Assembly: GCA_029781095.1 (NCBI GenBank)
Contig: JAKOXM010000060.1
Span: forward strand, 1-35,946
DNA length: 35,946 bases
Origin: Bacteroidota bacterium
Lineage (GTDB): Bacteria; Bacteroidota; Bacteroidia; Chitinophagales; Saprospiraceae
Reading direction: 5' to 3'
Under the pieces are notes generated by a model. The model worked only from the letters and a program-made list of their open reading frames with translations. It made no database searches and had not been told where the DNA came from. Positions 17,525 to 25,885 of the stretch are shown here, piece by piece. How positions within the stretch are numbered: the first letter of the stretch is position 1; every line of letters starts with the position of its first letter. The position numbers and the translations under genes are program-made.

Positions 17525-18024
17525 TAATTCAAGTTAACCGCCATTTCCTCAACTTCCCTGATCCGCACATCGATGTTTTCCAGCAGTGTGGTGGCCAGCG
17601 AGAGCCCTACATAGTCGGCCTTGATCGGGAATAATTTGTGCTTGCGATCTACCAGCACCGCCACCTCAACCTTTTTGGGAATGACTTCCAGCAATGGTTG
17701 CACCGCGTAAAAAATTGTGCGCCCCGTATTGGCCACGTCGTCGACGATGATCACCGGCTTTCCGCGCAAGGCGTCCGGGGCCATTTCAATGACGGGCGGG
17801 TATTCCACCGGGTTGGCGGGGTTGAGCCGGATGCGGGTCAGCGATATCGTCACGCCTTTGGGTGCGATGGGAAGCAGATCGTCCAGCAGCATTTGAGCGA
17901 AACCGACGCCGTTGTTATTCAGTCCGGCGAGAATAATCTCCGGTTCTCCGAAATTGCGTTCCAGGATTTCGATGGCAATTCGCCTGATCTTTTGCCGAAT
18001 TTGACGGTCGTCGAGAATTTTCAT
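17524..18024 (-). CDS. PyrR-like phosphoribosyltransferase
   Basis: A 166-residue type I phosphoribosyltransferase. The PRPP loop is clear at residues 91-103 (VIIVDDVANTGRT), and the C-terminal LVDRKHKLFPIKADYVG resembles the PyrR/uracil phosphoribosyltransferase subgroup. In Firmicutes PyrR binds pyr mRNA and has weak UPRTase activity; in Bacteroidota the role of such proteins is less certain, and no pyrimidine gene is in view. The start MKILDDRQIRQKI is typical. It is divergent from the HdrC-like gene (107-bp gap) and has a MITE-like repeat right at its stop. Confidence 0.8.
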   Translation of the reverse strand: MKILDDRQIRQKIRRIAIEILERNFGEPEIILAGLNNNGVGFAQMLLDDLLPIAPKGVTISLTRIRLNPANPVEYPPVIEMAPDALRGKPVIIVDDVANTGRTIFYAVQPLLEVIPKKVEVAVLVDRKHKLFPIKADYVGLSLATTLLENIDVRIREVEEMAVNLN

Positions 18025-18080
18025 AAAACCTCCGTGCCTTTCCTCCGGGAAAGGCTATTTTGCGTGAAGATAGAATTCAG

Positions 18081-18113
18081 TTGCAAAAGTCCGTTTCCAT
18101 CGCTGTATTTTTA
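18081..18113 (+). promoter_or_regulatory. Candidate promoter for the HdrC-like gene
   Basis: TTG (18081-18083), a 22-bp spacer and TATTTTTA (18106-18113; 7 of 8 to TAnnTTTG), 18 bp before the ATG at 18132. Confidence 0.3.
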
Positions 18114-18131
18114 GCCCGAAAAACGAAAATT

Positions 18132-19442
18132 ATGATGCAATCGCTCCTTTTTATACTGGTGTTGGGTTTCACCGGGTGGTTTGCGTGGAAAGGGTACGGC
18201 CGGGTCTGGCGAAATGTCCATCTCGGCAAGCCGGAAAAAGTCGGCGGGGACAAGGCCGCACGCTGGCGAAATCTGGCGCTGGTGGCGCTCGGTCAGCAAA
18301 AAATGTTCAAAAACTGGCTGCCTGCCGTGCTGCATTTTTTTATTTACGCCGCTTTTGTGGTAACGCAGGTAGAACTTCTGGAGATTTTTGCCGACGGTTT
18401 TACCGGGTCGCACCGGAGATTCGCTCCGGCACTGGGCGGGTTTTACACCTTCGTCATCAGTTTTATCGAAATTCTGTCTGTACTGGCATTCATCGCGACG
18501 ATCATTTTTCTGGCCCGCAGAAATCTTCTGCGCGTGCCGCGTTTCTGGAAACCGGAAATGAAAGGCTGGCCCTTTCGCGACGCCAACCTGATCCTGCTCG
18601 GCGAGATTATCCTGATCATCGGCATATTCAGCATGAACGGCGCTGACAAAGTGCTGCAAACGAGAGGGCTGGAGCATTATCACCCTACGGGGGCCTTTGC
18701 AGTAAGTACCTGGCTGGGACCCGCCCTCTTTGGCAACCTGGGGACCGGCGTTTTGATCGGCATCGAGCGCTTCGGCTGGTGGCTGCATGCACTCACTGTG
18801 TTCGGCTTCATCTGTTACCTGCCCTATTCCAAACACCTGCACATCCTGCTGGCATTCCCCAATACCTGGTATGCCCGGCTGACGCCGAAGGGGCAAATGG
18901 AAAACATGCCCGAGATCCAGAAAGAGGTGCGGATCATGATGGGCCTCGAACAGCCCGATGGCAACGCTCCGGCCGAGCTGCCCGAATTCGGTGCAAACGA
19001 CGTATTTTCCCTTTCCTGGCAAAACATCCTGCAGGCCTATTCCTGCACGGAATGCGGTCGATGCACGGCCGCCTGCCCCGCCAATATCACAGGCAAAAAA
19101 CTGTCGCCGCGCAAGGTGATGATGGATGTGCGCGACCGGGCCGATGAAGTGGGTCTGAAGATGGAAACGGAGAAACTGGATGTCAAAAATTATGACGACG
19201 GCAAAAGTCTGTTTGACCGAATCACACCCGAAGAAATACATGCCTGCACTACCTGCAACGCCTGCGTAGAAGCCTGTCCGGTGTTGATCAACCCGCTGGA
19301 CATCATTCTCAAAATGCGCCGCCATGAGATACTGACACAATCGGCCGGGCCCGGCGAGTGGTTGCCGATGTTTAATGCCATCGAGAACAACGGCGCCGCC
19401 TGGGCCATGAGCGGGGATAGGGATGCGTGGCGGAATGGATGA
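18132..19442 (+). CDS. HdrC-like membrane iron-sulfur protein (NarI-like membrane part plus two 4Fe-4S clusters)
   Basis: The start is the ATG at 18132 (or the adjacent ATG at 18135), just before a first membrane helix (SLLFILVLGFTGWFAWKGYG). About five membrane segments fill residues 1-250 and resemble the NarI/DsrM cytochrome b type. The soluble end has two 4Fe-4S motifs: CTECGRCTAACP (Cys305 onward) and CTTCNACVEACP (Cys372 onward). With the HdrB-like gene downstream this forms a membrane-linked, heterodisulfide-reductase-like electron-transfer pair. Such pairs are common in aerobic Bacteroidota, where the physiological donor and acceptor are unknown. The gap to its partner is widened to 300 bp by a repeat-flanked insert. 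Confidence 0.88.
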   Translation: MMQSLLFILVLGFTGWFAWKGYGRVWRNVHLGKPEKVGGDKAARWRNLALVALGQQKMFKNWLPAVLHFFIYAAFVVTQVELLEIFADGFTGSHRRFAPALGGFYTFVISFIEILSVLAFIATIIFLARRNLLRVPRFWKPEMKGWPFRDANLILLGEIILIIGIFSMNGADKVLQTRGLEHYHPTGAFAVSTWLGPALFGNLGTGVLIGIERFGWWLHALTVFGFICYLPYSKHLHILLAFPNTWYARLTPKGQMENMPEIQKEVRIMMGLEQPDGNAPAELPEFGANDVFSLSWQNILQAYSCTECGRCTAACPANITGKKLSPRKVMMDVRDRADEVGLKMETEKLDVKNYDDGKSLFDRITPEEIHACTTCNACVEACPVLINPLDIILKMRRHEILTQSAGPGEWLPMFNAIENNGAAWAMSGDRDAWRNG

Positions 19443-19445
19443 ACG

Positions 19446-19755
19446 ATTGCTTCATTGAAGCAAAAGACTGGATTCGCAAAGCATTTGTTGCGGGCTAATT
19501 TCTGAACAACAAGCCAGCAACATAATTGCACAAACAAGTGAAGCGCTACCCAAACAGATATACCAACTGATACGATTCACCGATGATAAATTAAAATTCT
19601 AACTTTTCATTATAAGTACCCGGACACATCCAATTGATAAAATCCACTTTGGCCTTTTGCGCCATTAATGTGTTATTTTTTCAGCCGTAGTGCTGTAAGC
19701 AATGAAGCAATTCATCAATATAACAATGGAAGCAATGCACCCATGCAAGCAATGA
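19446..19755. repeat. Gap flanked by 12-bp inverted CATTGCTTCATTG-type repeats (copy 2)
   Basis: ATTGCTTCATTG at 19446-19457 is the exact reverse complement of CAATGAAGCAAT at 19700-19711, and CAATG/AAGCAATG units continue to 19755, through the start region of the next gene. The 240 bp between hold no complete gene. A short frame around 19520-19600 ends in QIYQLIRFTDDKLKF and could be the tail of a lost gene, but I cannot identify it. The left repeat is itself a small hairpin (TTGCTTC/GAAGCAA). Confidence 0.6.
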
Positions 19756-20519
19756 CAATAGCAGAATACCAATCCGAAGGTCGCACACCCGAAATCCTTT
19801 TCTGGGTCGGCTGCGCCGGTTCATTTGATGCCCGGGCCCAAAAGGTGACCCGCGCCTTGTGTGAAATTCTCGACCATGCAGGCGTTGAATTCGCCATTCT
19901 CGGCAATGAAGAACGCTGCACCGGCGACCCGGCCCGCCGGGCAGGCAACGAGTTCCTGTTTCAGATGACGGCCGCGATGAATATCGAGACCCTGAATATG
20001 TACGGTGTAAAAAAAATCGTGACCGCCTGTCCGCATTGTTTCAACGTGCTGAAAAACGAATACCCTGCCCTTGGAGGTCATTATGAAGTCGTGCACCACA
20101 CGCAATTGCTCAACGAACTGATCGCCGGAGGTAAATTAAAACTGAAAGAAGGCGGTGATTTCAAAGGCAAGCGCATCACCTACCACGACTCCTGCTACCT
20201 CGGCCGTGCCAATGATGTATATGAAGCGCCCCGCGCTCTGCTCGAAGCACTCGATGTGGACCTGGTGGAAATGAAACGCTCGCGAAAAAACGGACTCTGC
20301 TGCGGCGCCGGCGGCGCTCAAATGTGGAAAGAAGACGAACCCGGCGACAAACGCATCAATATCGCACGTGTAGAAGAGGCCCTCGAAACCGACCCCGGCG
20401 CCATTGCCGCCAATTGCCCATTCTGCCTGACCATGCTGCAGGACGGACTTAAAGCCAAAGAAAAAAATGAACAAATTCCGGTCTACGACCTTTCAGAGAT
20501 GATTCTGAGCCGTTTGTGA
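19743..20519 (+). CDS. HdrB-like CCG-domain (cysteine-rich) iron-sulfur protein
   Basis: A 258-residue cytoplasmic protein with two cysteine-rich CCG-type modules, as in HdrB, GlpC and LldE/LutA. Module 1 has VGCAGSFD, CTGDPARR and TACPHCFNVLK; module 2 has HDSCYLGRAN, LCCGAGGAQMW and NCPFCLTMLQ. It should form a special iron-sulfur centre or disulfide-active site and exchange electrons with the membrane HdrC-like protein encoded upstream. The start is uncertain: ATG 19743 and ATG 19752 (MTIAEYQSEG) are both within a CAATG-rich repeat; an ATG at 19668 would add repeat-derived residues only. The next gene starts 4 bp after the stop, so they are co-transcribed. Confidence 0.88.
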   Translation: MQAMTIAEYQSEGRTPEILFWVGCAGSFDARAQKVTRALCEILDHAGVEFAILGNEERCTGDPARRAGNEFLFQMTAAMNIETLNMYGVKKIVTACPHCFNVLKNEYPALGGHYEVVHHTQLLNELIAGGKLKLKEGGDFKGKRITYHDSCYLGRANDVYEAPRALLEALDVDLVEMKRSRKNGLCCGAGGAQMWKEDEPGDKRINIARVEEALETDPGAIAANCPFCLTMLQDGLKAKEKNEQIPVYDLSEMILSRL

Positions 20520-20523
20520 CGAA

Positions 20524-21054
20524 ATGACGAAAATGACAAATTCCAACATGCAGAATACGACACTCACGCCATCCCTTGCCCACGATCCTGCTTTTTCGCC
20601 GGAATCCAGGGTATGGGTTTATACCAGCAACCGCCCCTTGACAGACGATGAAGTTGCAACTGCAAAACAGACACTCGATGTGTTTACCCGCCAGTGGACG
20701 GCGCACAACCAGGCCTTGCAGGCAAAAGCGGAGGTTTTCCAGAACCAGTATGTTATCCTCATGGTGGATGAAACCCGGGCCGGAGCCAGCGGATGCTCCA
20801 TAGACAAATCCGTCCATTTTCTCGAACAGTTGGGGCAACACCTCGGTGTGGACCTGTTCGAACGCATGCGCTTTGCCTGGGTAGAAAATGAAACGATGCA
20901 CTTTGCAACCCGCGCCGAATTTTCGGCTCTCGTCGGCGAAGGACGTATCAGTACCACGACACCTGTCGTAAACACGCTGGCCCAAACCAGACAGGAGCTG
21001 GAGACAAAATGGTTGCTTCCTTTCGGTGAAAGCTGGCACCGCCGTATCGCGTAA
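20524..21054 (+). CDS. Bacteroidota conserved protein, commonly mislabelled 'ABC transporter ATPase'
   Basis: A 176-residue cytoplasmic protein. It matches a Bacteroidota family I recall by the motifs RVWVYTSNRPLTDDE, GASGCSIDKSVHFLEQLG, LFERMRFAW and ETKWLLPFGESWHRR. Databases often call it ABC transporter ATPase, but there is no Walker A (GxxGxGKS/T), signature or Walker B motif here, so that name is not supported by the sequence. The conserved A-S-G-C-S-I-D segment suggests a possible active site or binding pocket. It sits 4 bp after the HdrB-like gene, and this linkage suggests a role with the iron-sulfur pair. Function is unknown. Confidence 0.8.
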   Translation: MTKMTNSNMQNTTLTPSLAHDPAFSPESRVWVYTSNRPLTDDEVATAKQTLDVFTRQWTAHNQALQAKAEVFQNQYVILMVDETRAGASGCSIDKSVHFLEQLGQHLGVDLFERMRFAWVENETMHFATRAEFSALVGEGRISTTTPVVNTLAQTRQELETKWLLPFGESWHRRIA

Positions 21055-21291
21055 CTTCTTGTGACACTACCTGTTTTTCGCCATTTTCTACCGTATTTTT
21101 AAAAAATAGCGCCGAATTAACCCGGAGTGCCATGCTTCCAGTATTTTTATGCCTTCCTGCGGAAACTGAACGAATACTTTCTGATACCAATTTGCCGTTT
21201 ATGGACGCCCTTTTCGACAATGCACCGCGCCGGTAGCGTAGTGTTTACTATTTGTCCGGCATTCATATTTTAACTTAATCGTTTCCCTGAC

Positions 21292-24200
21292 ATGAAATTT
21301 TCCTTACAACTGATTACATCCTTTGGCCTGTTTTTATTCCCCGTTTTTCTTTCCGGCCAGACCTACACCATCGGCACATTCAACGGCCAGAATACGAGCA
21401 CTACCTACCCTACCTCCTACGGAGACAATATGGAAAGTACGCGATCGCAATTTCTTTACCGCGCTTCCGAATTAAGTGCAGCCGGCGTTACAGCAGGTAA
21501 TATTACAAAACTGGGTTTCAACGTCATCGACGTCACGGGCGTGGGCGTGCATGAGAATTATACCCTAAAACTCATGCTTACCACCATCAATGCCCTTACC
21601 GCCGGCGCCTGGGAGCCGGGCGCCACCACCGTCTTCGGGCCGGTAGATTACACGCCGGTGGTCGGGCTGAACGAACACATCCTGTCGACTCCCTTTTACT
21701 GGGACGGCGTCTCGAATCTGATTGTGGAAATTTGTCACTCCGCCGACCCCGCCAATGGCGGCAATTATTCCTCACAGAATGCTGTGGTTGAACTGACCAC
21801 GGGGCTTTCCTTTTTCGGTTCGAGAACCCGCGCGAAAAACAATGACAACCTGGTCTGCAATACGGCCCAAATGCAGGAAGACGGCACACCTACCAGCCGC
21901 CCGGTACTGAGTCTTGCCTTTTGTTACAAACCGGTCACACTGTCAATCACGGGTGTGACCTCCGTCGCCGCTACCCTTGGCTGGGCGCCACCTGCCGGCG
22001 GGTCGCCCGCGGGGTATGCCTGGACTTTCGGCCTGCAAGGCTATATCCCGGGCTCTGCCGGAACGGAAATCGGTAGCGGCACCTCCACGGAGGGGAGCGC
22101 TGTCATAGCAGGACTGGAAGGGCTTACCACGTATTCATTCTGGGTGCGGTCCGATTGCGGCGATGGTTACAGCACCTGGGCCGGGCCGCTCGATTTTACA
22201 ACGGACCCCAGTTGCGGCGACCCTTTCGGCGATACCGGCGGCCCTTTTGGAGCGTATGACATCAACGAGGATTATCAGAAAGTTTTTTGTCCTGACATCC
22301 CGGATAATGCCATAAGCATGGACTTCACGCTGCCATTTTCTTTCTCGTCAGGCGTGGGGGATACCTTGAAGATTTATAACGGCAACAGCACGGATTTTCC
22401 TTTACTGGCCGAATTGTCGGGTGTATATGCCGTTCCTCCCGGGCCCTTCGTTTCGACCACGTCAAGCGGATGTCTTACCATACATTTTACATCCGACGAA
22501 GTAAAAGCCCCTGAAGATTCGGGGTGGCTGTCGTTCCTGCTTTGCTCAGGGCTCCCGACGGGTGAGTGCTACTCGGTGCTCGGGCTCGACACTTTAGTTG
22601 TTTCCTATAATACCGCCACCTTTTCCTGGATCGGCATGTTTGGTGCGGATTCGTATGAATACGAACTTTTACTGCTACCCGGGCAAACCGTGGTTCACCA
22701 GAATACTGCTTTTCAGGGCACCCAAATCAGTTTTAACGATCTTCAGGAGGGCTCTTCATATCGCTTTTCCGTGCGTACCAACTGCTCGAACGGCGAACAC
22801 AGCGCCTGGGAAACAATCGAATTCAATACGCCCGTCCAGTGTACAGGCCCCTTTATCCAGTGCGGCGTACCGACACCTATGTCCACGAGCAAAACAGGGC
22901 TTTGGAACCTGACGGATTGTGGCGGCACAACTCCGGGCAAGGAGAAAATCTTTCGATTTCTCGCGCTCAACACCAAGTCATACGACTTTGAAGTGACTGC
23001 GGCCTCCGGCGGCTATGTTTCCTATTTCTTCAAGGCAGCGTCTGAAGGCTGCAACGACGCAAACTGGCACTGCATTGACGACTTTAACACTGCCGGCGCC
23101 AGCACCTTGCCCCCGATTCCCGGAAATACCCTTACCGCAGGACAAGTGTACTACATCCTCGCCGATCCGCAGGTAACAACCCCGGTATCCCAGACCTTCA
23201 AGATAAGCGCATGCGAACCACCGGTGAACGACAGCCCCGTGAATGCGATAGACATTGCCGTTAACTCCCCCTGCGACGACAATATTTATTCAAACATTGG
23301 CGCCGGACTGGATCCGGGCGAGCCGGACCCCGACGTGGACCCCTCGGACGGCCTGGTGGGACGCTGGCTCGATGCGGCGGATGAAACCGTGTGGTTTACT
23401 TTTACCGCTCCGCCGACGGGGACCATCACCATATTTACCAATCCGAAAAGCGCCGACATACCCAACAATGACACGCAGGTAGCGCTTTATTCCGTCGGCG
23501 ATCCCTCCGATTATTCCACTTTCCATCTCCTGGTCAGCGACGAGGACAATGGCTCCGCTTATTTGGGCTATAACTCCGTCGTGTCGTACACCGGCCTCAA
23601 CGCCGGTCAGACCTACTATATACAGGTGGATGGATGGGGAATTAACCACGGCGTTTTTTGCATTTCCGTAACGGAGACCGTGGAAGCCGTAACGCAGGCG
23701 AATTGCGATGCCGACTACACGGTTGAAAACGTGAGCGGCGACAGCTGGTTCGGCATTTACGCCACGCCCGACGACCTGGACATTGGCCCGCTCGCTGCTG
23801 CCATCAACCCCAACGATTACGACCTTGGTACGGTAACCTGCCGTGTTCAGACTTATGATGAAATTCCGGTATCCGGAAACGGCATTCCGTACATGCCCGT
23901 CTATTATCATTTCACCTCTTCCCTTGCACCCGCAGGGGATGTTCTGATCCGTCTGTTTTACACCGACCCGGATTTTGCCGATTTAAAAACTGCCGCGAGC
24001 GCTCCGGACAATACGATCCAGGACCTTGTCATATCACGTTTTAACGGCACAGTATCCGATTGCGAGCAATTGAACAACAATGGCCCGTCCACCATCCTGA
24101 GTGTGGACTACGCCACACAGATGGTCGGCACCTTTTACCTGGAATTTTCTACCCATCTCCTCGGAGAGTTCGGCGCACATTTCGGACTTGTTCCGCTCCC

Positions 24201-24747
24201 GCTCAAACTCAAGTTTTTCACCGGGAAGGTGCTGGATAAAGTCAACAGGCTCGAATGGACGACACTTCAGGAAAAAAACGTGCAATGGCACATCGTGGAG
24301 CGTTCAGCCGACGGTATTAACTGGTCGGAGGCCGGTCGATTGCCCGGCCAGGCGGACTCCGGCGTGCCGCGCAATTATACACTGGACGACGTACAGCCGC
24401 CGGTTAAGGCATACTACCGCCTGCGTTCGGTAGACTTCGACGGTCTGGCTTCCGTATCGCAGTCCATCCTGCTTTCGCGCCGAACCGACCAGTTTGGCAT
24501 TGCCGGGGTTTTCCCTACGCCGACTTCCGATCGACTGACCGTTCAATTTATCAGCGTTCAGGAGGAAGATATAAGCATTCGCCTGACCGATTTTACCGGG
24601 CGGGTCGTGCTGGAGGAATCGGTTTCAGCCGCTAAAGGCATTAACAGCCATCATTTGTCGCTCGGTAATTTGCCCGCAGGCGTTTACAATATCTCATTGG
24701 CCGATGAAGGCGCTGTGTCAGAGCCATTCAGAGTGGTGAAACAATAA
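21292..24747 (+). CDS. Large T9SS-exported surface protein with fibronectin III and CUB-like domains
   Basis: A signal peptide is clear at the start (MKFSLQLITSFGLFLFPVFL, SGQ). The 1151 residues then contain a jelly-roll-like N-terminal region (to about 200), fibronectin type III-like segments (TLGWAPPAGGSPAGYAWTFG; ATFSWIGMFGADSYEYELLL), a CUB-like domain (KVFCPDIPDNAISMDFTL ... DTLKIYNGNS ... GCLTIHFTSDE), and beta-sandwich repeats with ETVWFTFTAPPTGTITIFTN. The end (GIAGVFPTPTSDRLTVQF ... LGNLPAGVYNISL ... FRVVKQ) is a type A T9SS sorting domain. These domains suggest adhesion or binding of polymers on the cell surface. No catalytic motif is seen. It is probably transcribed alone; 237 bp upstream hold no gene. 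Confidence 0.88.
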   Translation: MKFSLQLITSFGLFLFPVFLSGQTYTIGTFNGQNTSTTYPTSYGDNMESTRSQFLYRASELSAAGVTAGNITKLGFNVIDVTGVGVHENYTLKLMLTTINALTAGAWEPGATTVFGPVDYTPVVGLNEHILSTPFYWDGVSNLIVEICHSADPANGGNYSSQNAVVELTTGLSFFGSRTRAKNNDNLVCNTAQMQEDGTPTSRPVLSLAFCYKPVTLSITGVTSVAATLGWAPPAGGSPAGYAWTFGLQGYIPGSAGTEIGSGTSTEGSAVIAGLEGLTTYSFWVRSDCGDGYSTWAGPLDFTTDPSCGDPFGDTGGPFGAYDINEDYQKVFCPDIPDNAISMDFTLPFSFSSGVGDTLKIYNGNSTDFPLLAELSGVYAVPPGPFVSTTSSGCLTIHFTSDEVKAPEDSGWLSFLLCSGLPTGECYSVLGLDTLVVSYNTATFSWIGMFGADSYEYELLLLPGQTVVHQNTAFQGTQISFNDLQEGSSYRFSVRTNCSNGEHSAWETIEFNTPVQCTGPFIQCGVPTPMSTSKTGLWNLTDCGGTTPGKEKIFRFLALNTKSYDFEVTAASGGYVSYFFKAASEGCNDANWHCIDDFNTAGASTLPPIPGNTLTAGQVYYILADPQVTTPVSQTFKISACEPPVNDSPVNAIDIAVNSPCDDNIYSNIGAGLDPGEPDPDVDPSDGLVGRWLDAADETVWFTFTAPPTGTITIFTNPKSADIPNNDTQVALYSVGDPSDYSTFHLLVSDEDNGSAYLGYNSVVSYTGLNAGQTYYIQVDGWGINHGVFCISVTETVEAVTQANCDADYTVENVSGDSWFGIYATPDDLDIGPLAAAINPNDYDLGTVTCRVQTYDEIPVSGNGIPYMPVYYHFTSSLAPAGDVLIRLFYTDPDFADLKTAASAPDNTIQDLVISRFNGTVSDCEQLNNNGPSTILSVDYATQMVGTFYLEFSTHLLGEFGAHFGLVPLPLKLKFFTGKVLDKVNRLEWTTLQEKNVQWHIVERSADGINWSEAGRLPGQADSGVPRNYTLDDVQPPVKAYYRLRSVDFDGLASVSQSILLSRRTDQFGIAGVFPTPTSDRLTVQFISVQEEDISIRLTDFTGRVVLEESVSAAKGINSHHLSLGNLPAGVYNISLADEGAVSEPFRVVKQ

Positions 24748-24772
24748 AAAATAACAACATACCGACTGATTA

Positions 24773-24803
24773 TTTGCTGCTTCCCGAAAGATTATTAACC
24801 TTG
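24773..24803 (+). promoter_or_regulatory. Candidate Bacteroidota promoter of the EAD-trypsin / EAD-TIR cassette
   Basis: TTTG (24773-24776), exactly 19 bp, then TAACCTTG (24796-24803; 7 of 8 to TAnnTTTG). It lies 40 bp before the ATG at 24844, giving a leader of about 35 nt. It suggests that the cassette has its own promoter rather than reading through from the surface-protein gene. Confidence 0.5.
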
Positions 24804-24843
24804 CCAAAAATTTTTTTACCGTCCCTTTAAATAATTACTGCAA

Positions 24844-25857
24844 ATGGAAACTTCACAAAATGCTCAAACCCTTCTGCTGCAAACCGCAGAAGAGCTCGTT
24901 CAGGCAAACCGGCTTGAAGATGCGATCGCTTTTCTGCTCCGGTTTGACGAGCAGACAAAAGCGGGCATCCGGCAGGACATTATCATGCAATCCGGCAATT
25001 TTAACCAGGTGCATCAGATGTTCACTAATGGCCTGCTCGACGACGCGCGTTATTTTCAAATGACCGCTCGTACCCGGTTTGCCCTTCTTGAAGTCGTAAA
25101 AAGCATACCCCGAAAACTCGAGCTGAACGCCAAAATCAACAGCCTGGGCGCTTATCAGTTCGAAGTGCCGACGGGTGGCCAGCTGGAAAAAATCATCGGC
25201 AGCAAAGACAACCTCATGACGATCAACTGGCTGGAAAAGGCGCTTCAGTTTTCCAAGGCCGTGTGCCGGATCGCTTTCATCGATGAAAAAGGAAGAAACA
25301 GTTTTGGAACCGGATTCCTTGATAAAGAAGGGTATGTCTTCACCAACAACCACGTACTAAGTTCGGTAGCAGTTGCCAAAGGCGCTCGTCTGGAGTTCAA
25401 TTATGAAGTGGACGCCGATGGCACGATCAAACCTCAAACTATTTATAACCTGGATACTTCGTATTTTGTCACCAGCCCTCCCAATGAACTGGATTTCACA
25501 CGGGTAAAAGTTGTTGACGACACCAATAACCCACTCAAACAATGGGGATACGTGGATTTCGCACCCGACGCAATTCCGGAGGTCGGCGACCCGGTTACAA
25601 TCATTCAGCACCCCCTGGGCGGTGTCAAGAAAATCGCTCTTCGTGCCAACGAAGTATTGCAGGTGCAGAACCAGTTGCTCCGCTACACCACGGATACGGA
25701 AGGCGGGAGTAGCGGCTCTCCCGTGTTCAATCAGAATTGGCAGGTCATCGGAATTCACCATGCGGGAAAACTGGTCGATATCGGCGGGAAACAACAAGAT
25801 GCCAATGAAGGCATTCTGTTCCGCGACATTTTCGCTTTTATCAACAAGGCGAAGTGA
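24844..25857 (+). CDS. EAD11-like adaptor fused to a trypsin-like serine protease (conflict-system effector candidate)
   Basis: A 337-residue protein without signal peptide, so a cytoplasmic protease. Residues about 1-85 (AEELVQANRLEDAIAFLLRF ... LLDDARYFQMTARTRFALLE) fit the helical effector-associated domain EAD11, whose usual pattern is a helix with ALELL, then G-x-x-x-x-x-E-x-x-x-x-x-N-R-I-R-x-A-L-L. After a linker, residues about 135-330 are a trypsin fold with the triad His170 (TNNHVL), Asp217 (NELDFTRVKV) and Ser290 (GGSSGSPVF) intact. In known conflict systems EADs recruit such proteases to NTPase sensors by like-with-like contacts. The TIR-like gene follows 28 bp later and carries a related adaptor. 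Its own candidate promoter precedes it. The exact EAD number needs a profile search. Confidence 0.8.
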   Translation: METSQNAQTLLLQTAEELVQANRLEDAIAFLLRFDEQTKAGIRQDIIMQSGNFNQVHQMFTNGLLDDARYFQMTARTRFALLEVVKSIPRKLELNAKINSLGAYQFEVPTGGQLEKIIGSKDNLMTINWLEKALQFSKAVCRIAFIDEKGRNSFGTGFLDKEGYVFTNNHVLSSVAVAKGARLEFNYEVDADGTIKPQTIYNLDTSYFVTSPPNELDFTRVKVVDDTNNPLKQWGYVDFAPDAIPEVGDPVTIIQHPLGGVKKIALRANEVLQVQNQLLRYTTDTEGGSSGSPVFNQNWQVIGIHHAGKLVDIGGKQQDANEGILFRDIFAFINKAK

Positions 25858-25885
25858 TTTTTCCTAACATTAAAACCTGACACAT

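Noticed and set aside
18111-19340. A 409-codon open frame antisense to the HdrC-like gene
   Set aside because: The plus-strand frame has membrane helices and two 4Fe-4S motifs; the antisense product is His/Gln-rich with no domain.
19520-19600. Short plus-strand frame ending QIYQLIRFTDDKLKF
   Set aside because: Too short to identify, with stop codons just upstream; mentioned only as a possible remnant in the repeat-bounded gap.
20524-21054. ABC transporter ATPase
   Set aside because: No P-loop or ABC signature in the sequence, so I did not use this name as a function.
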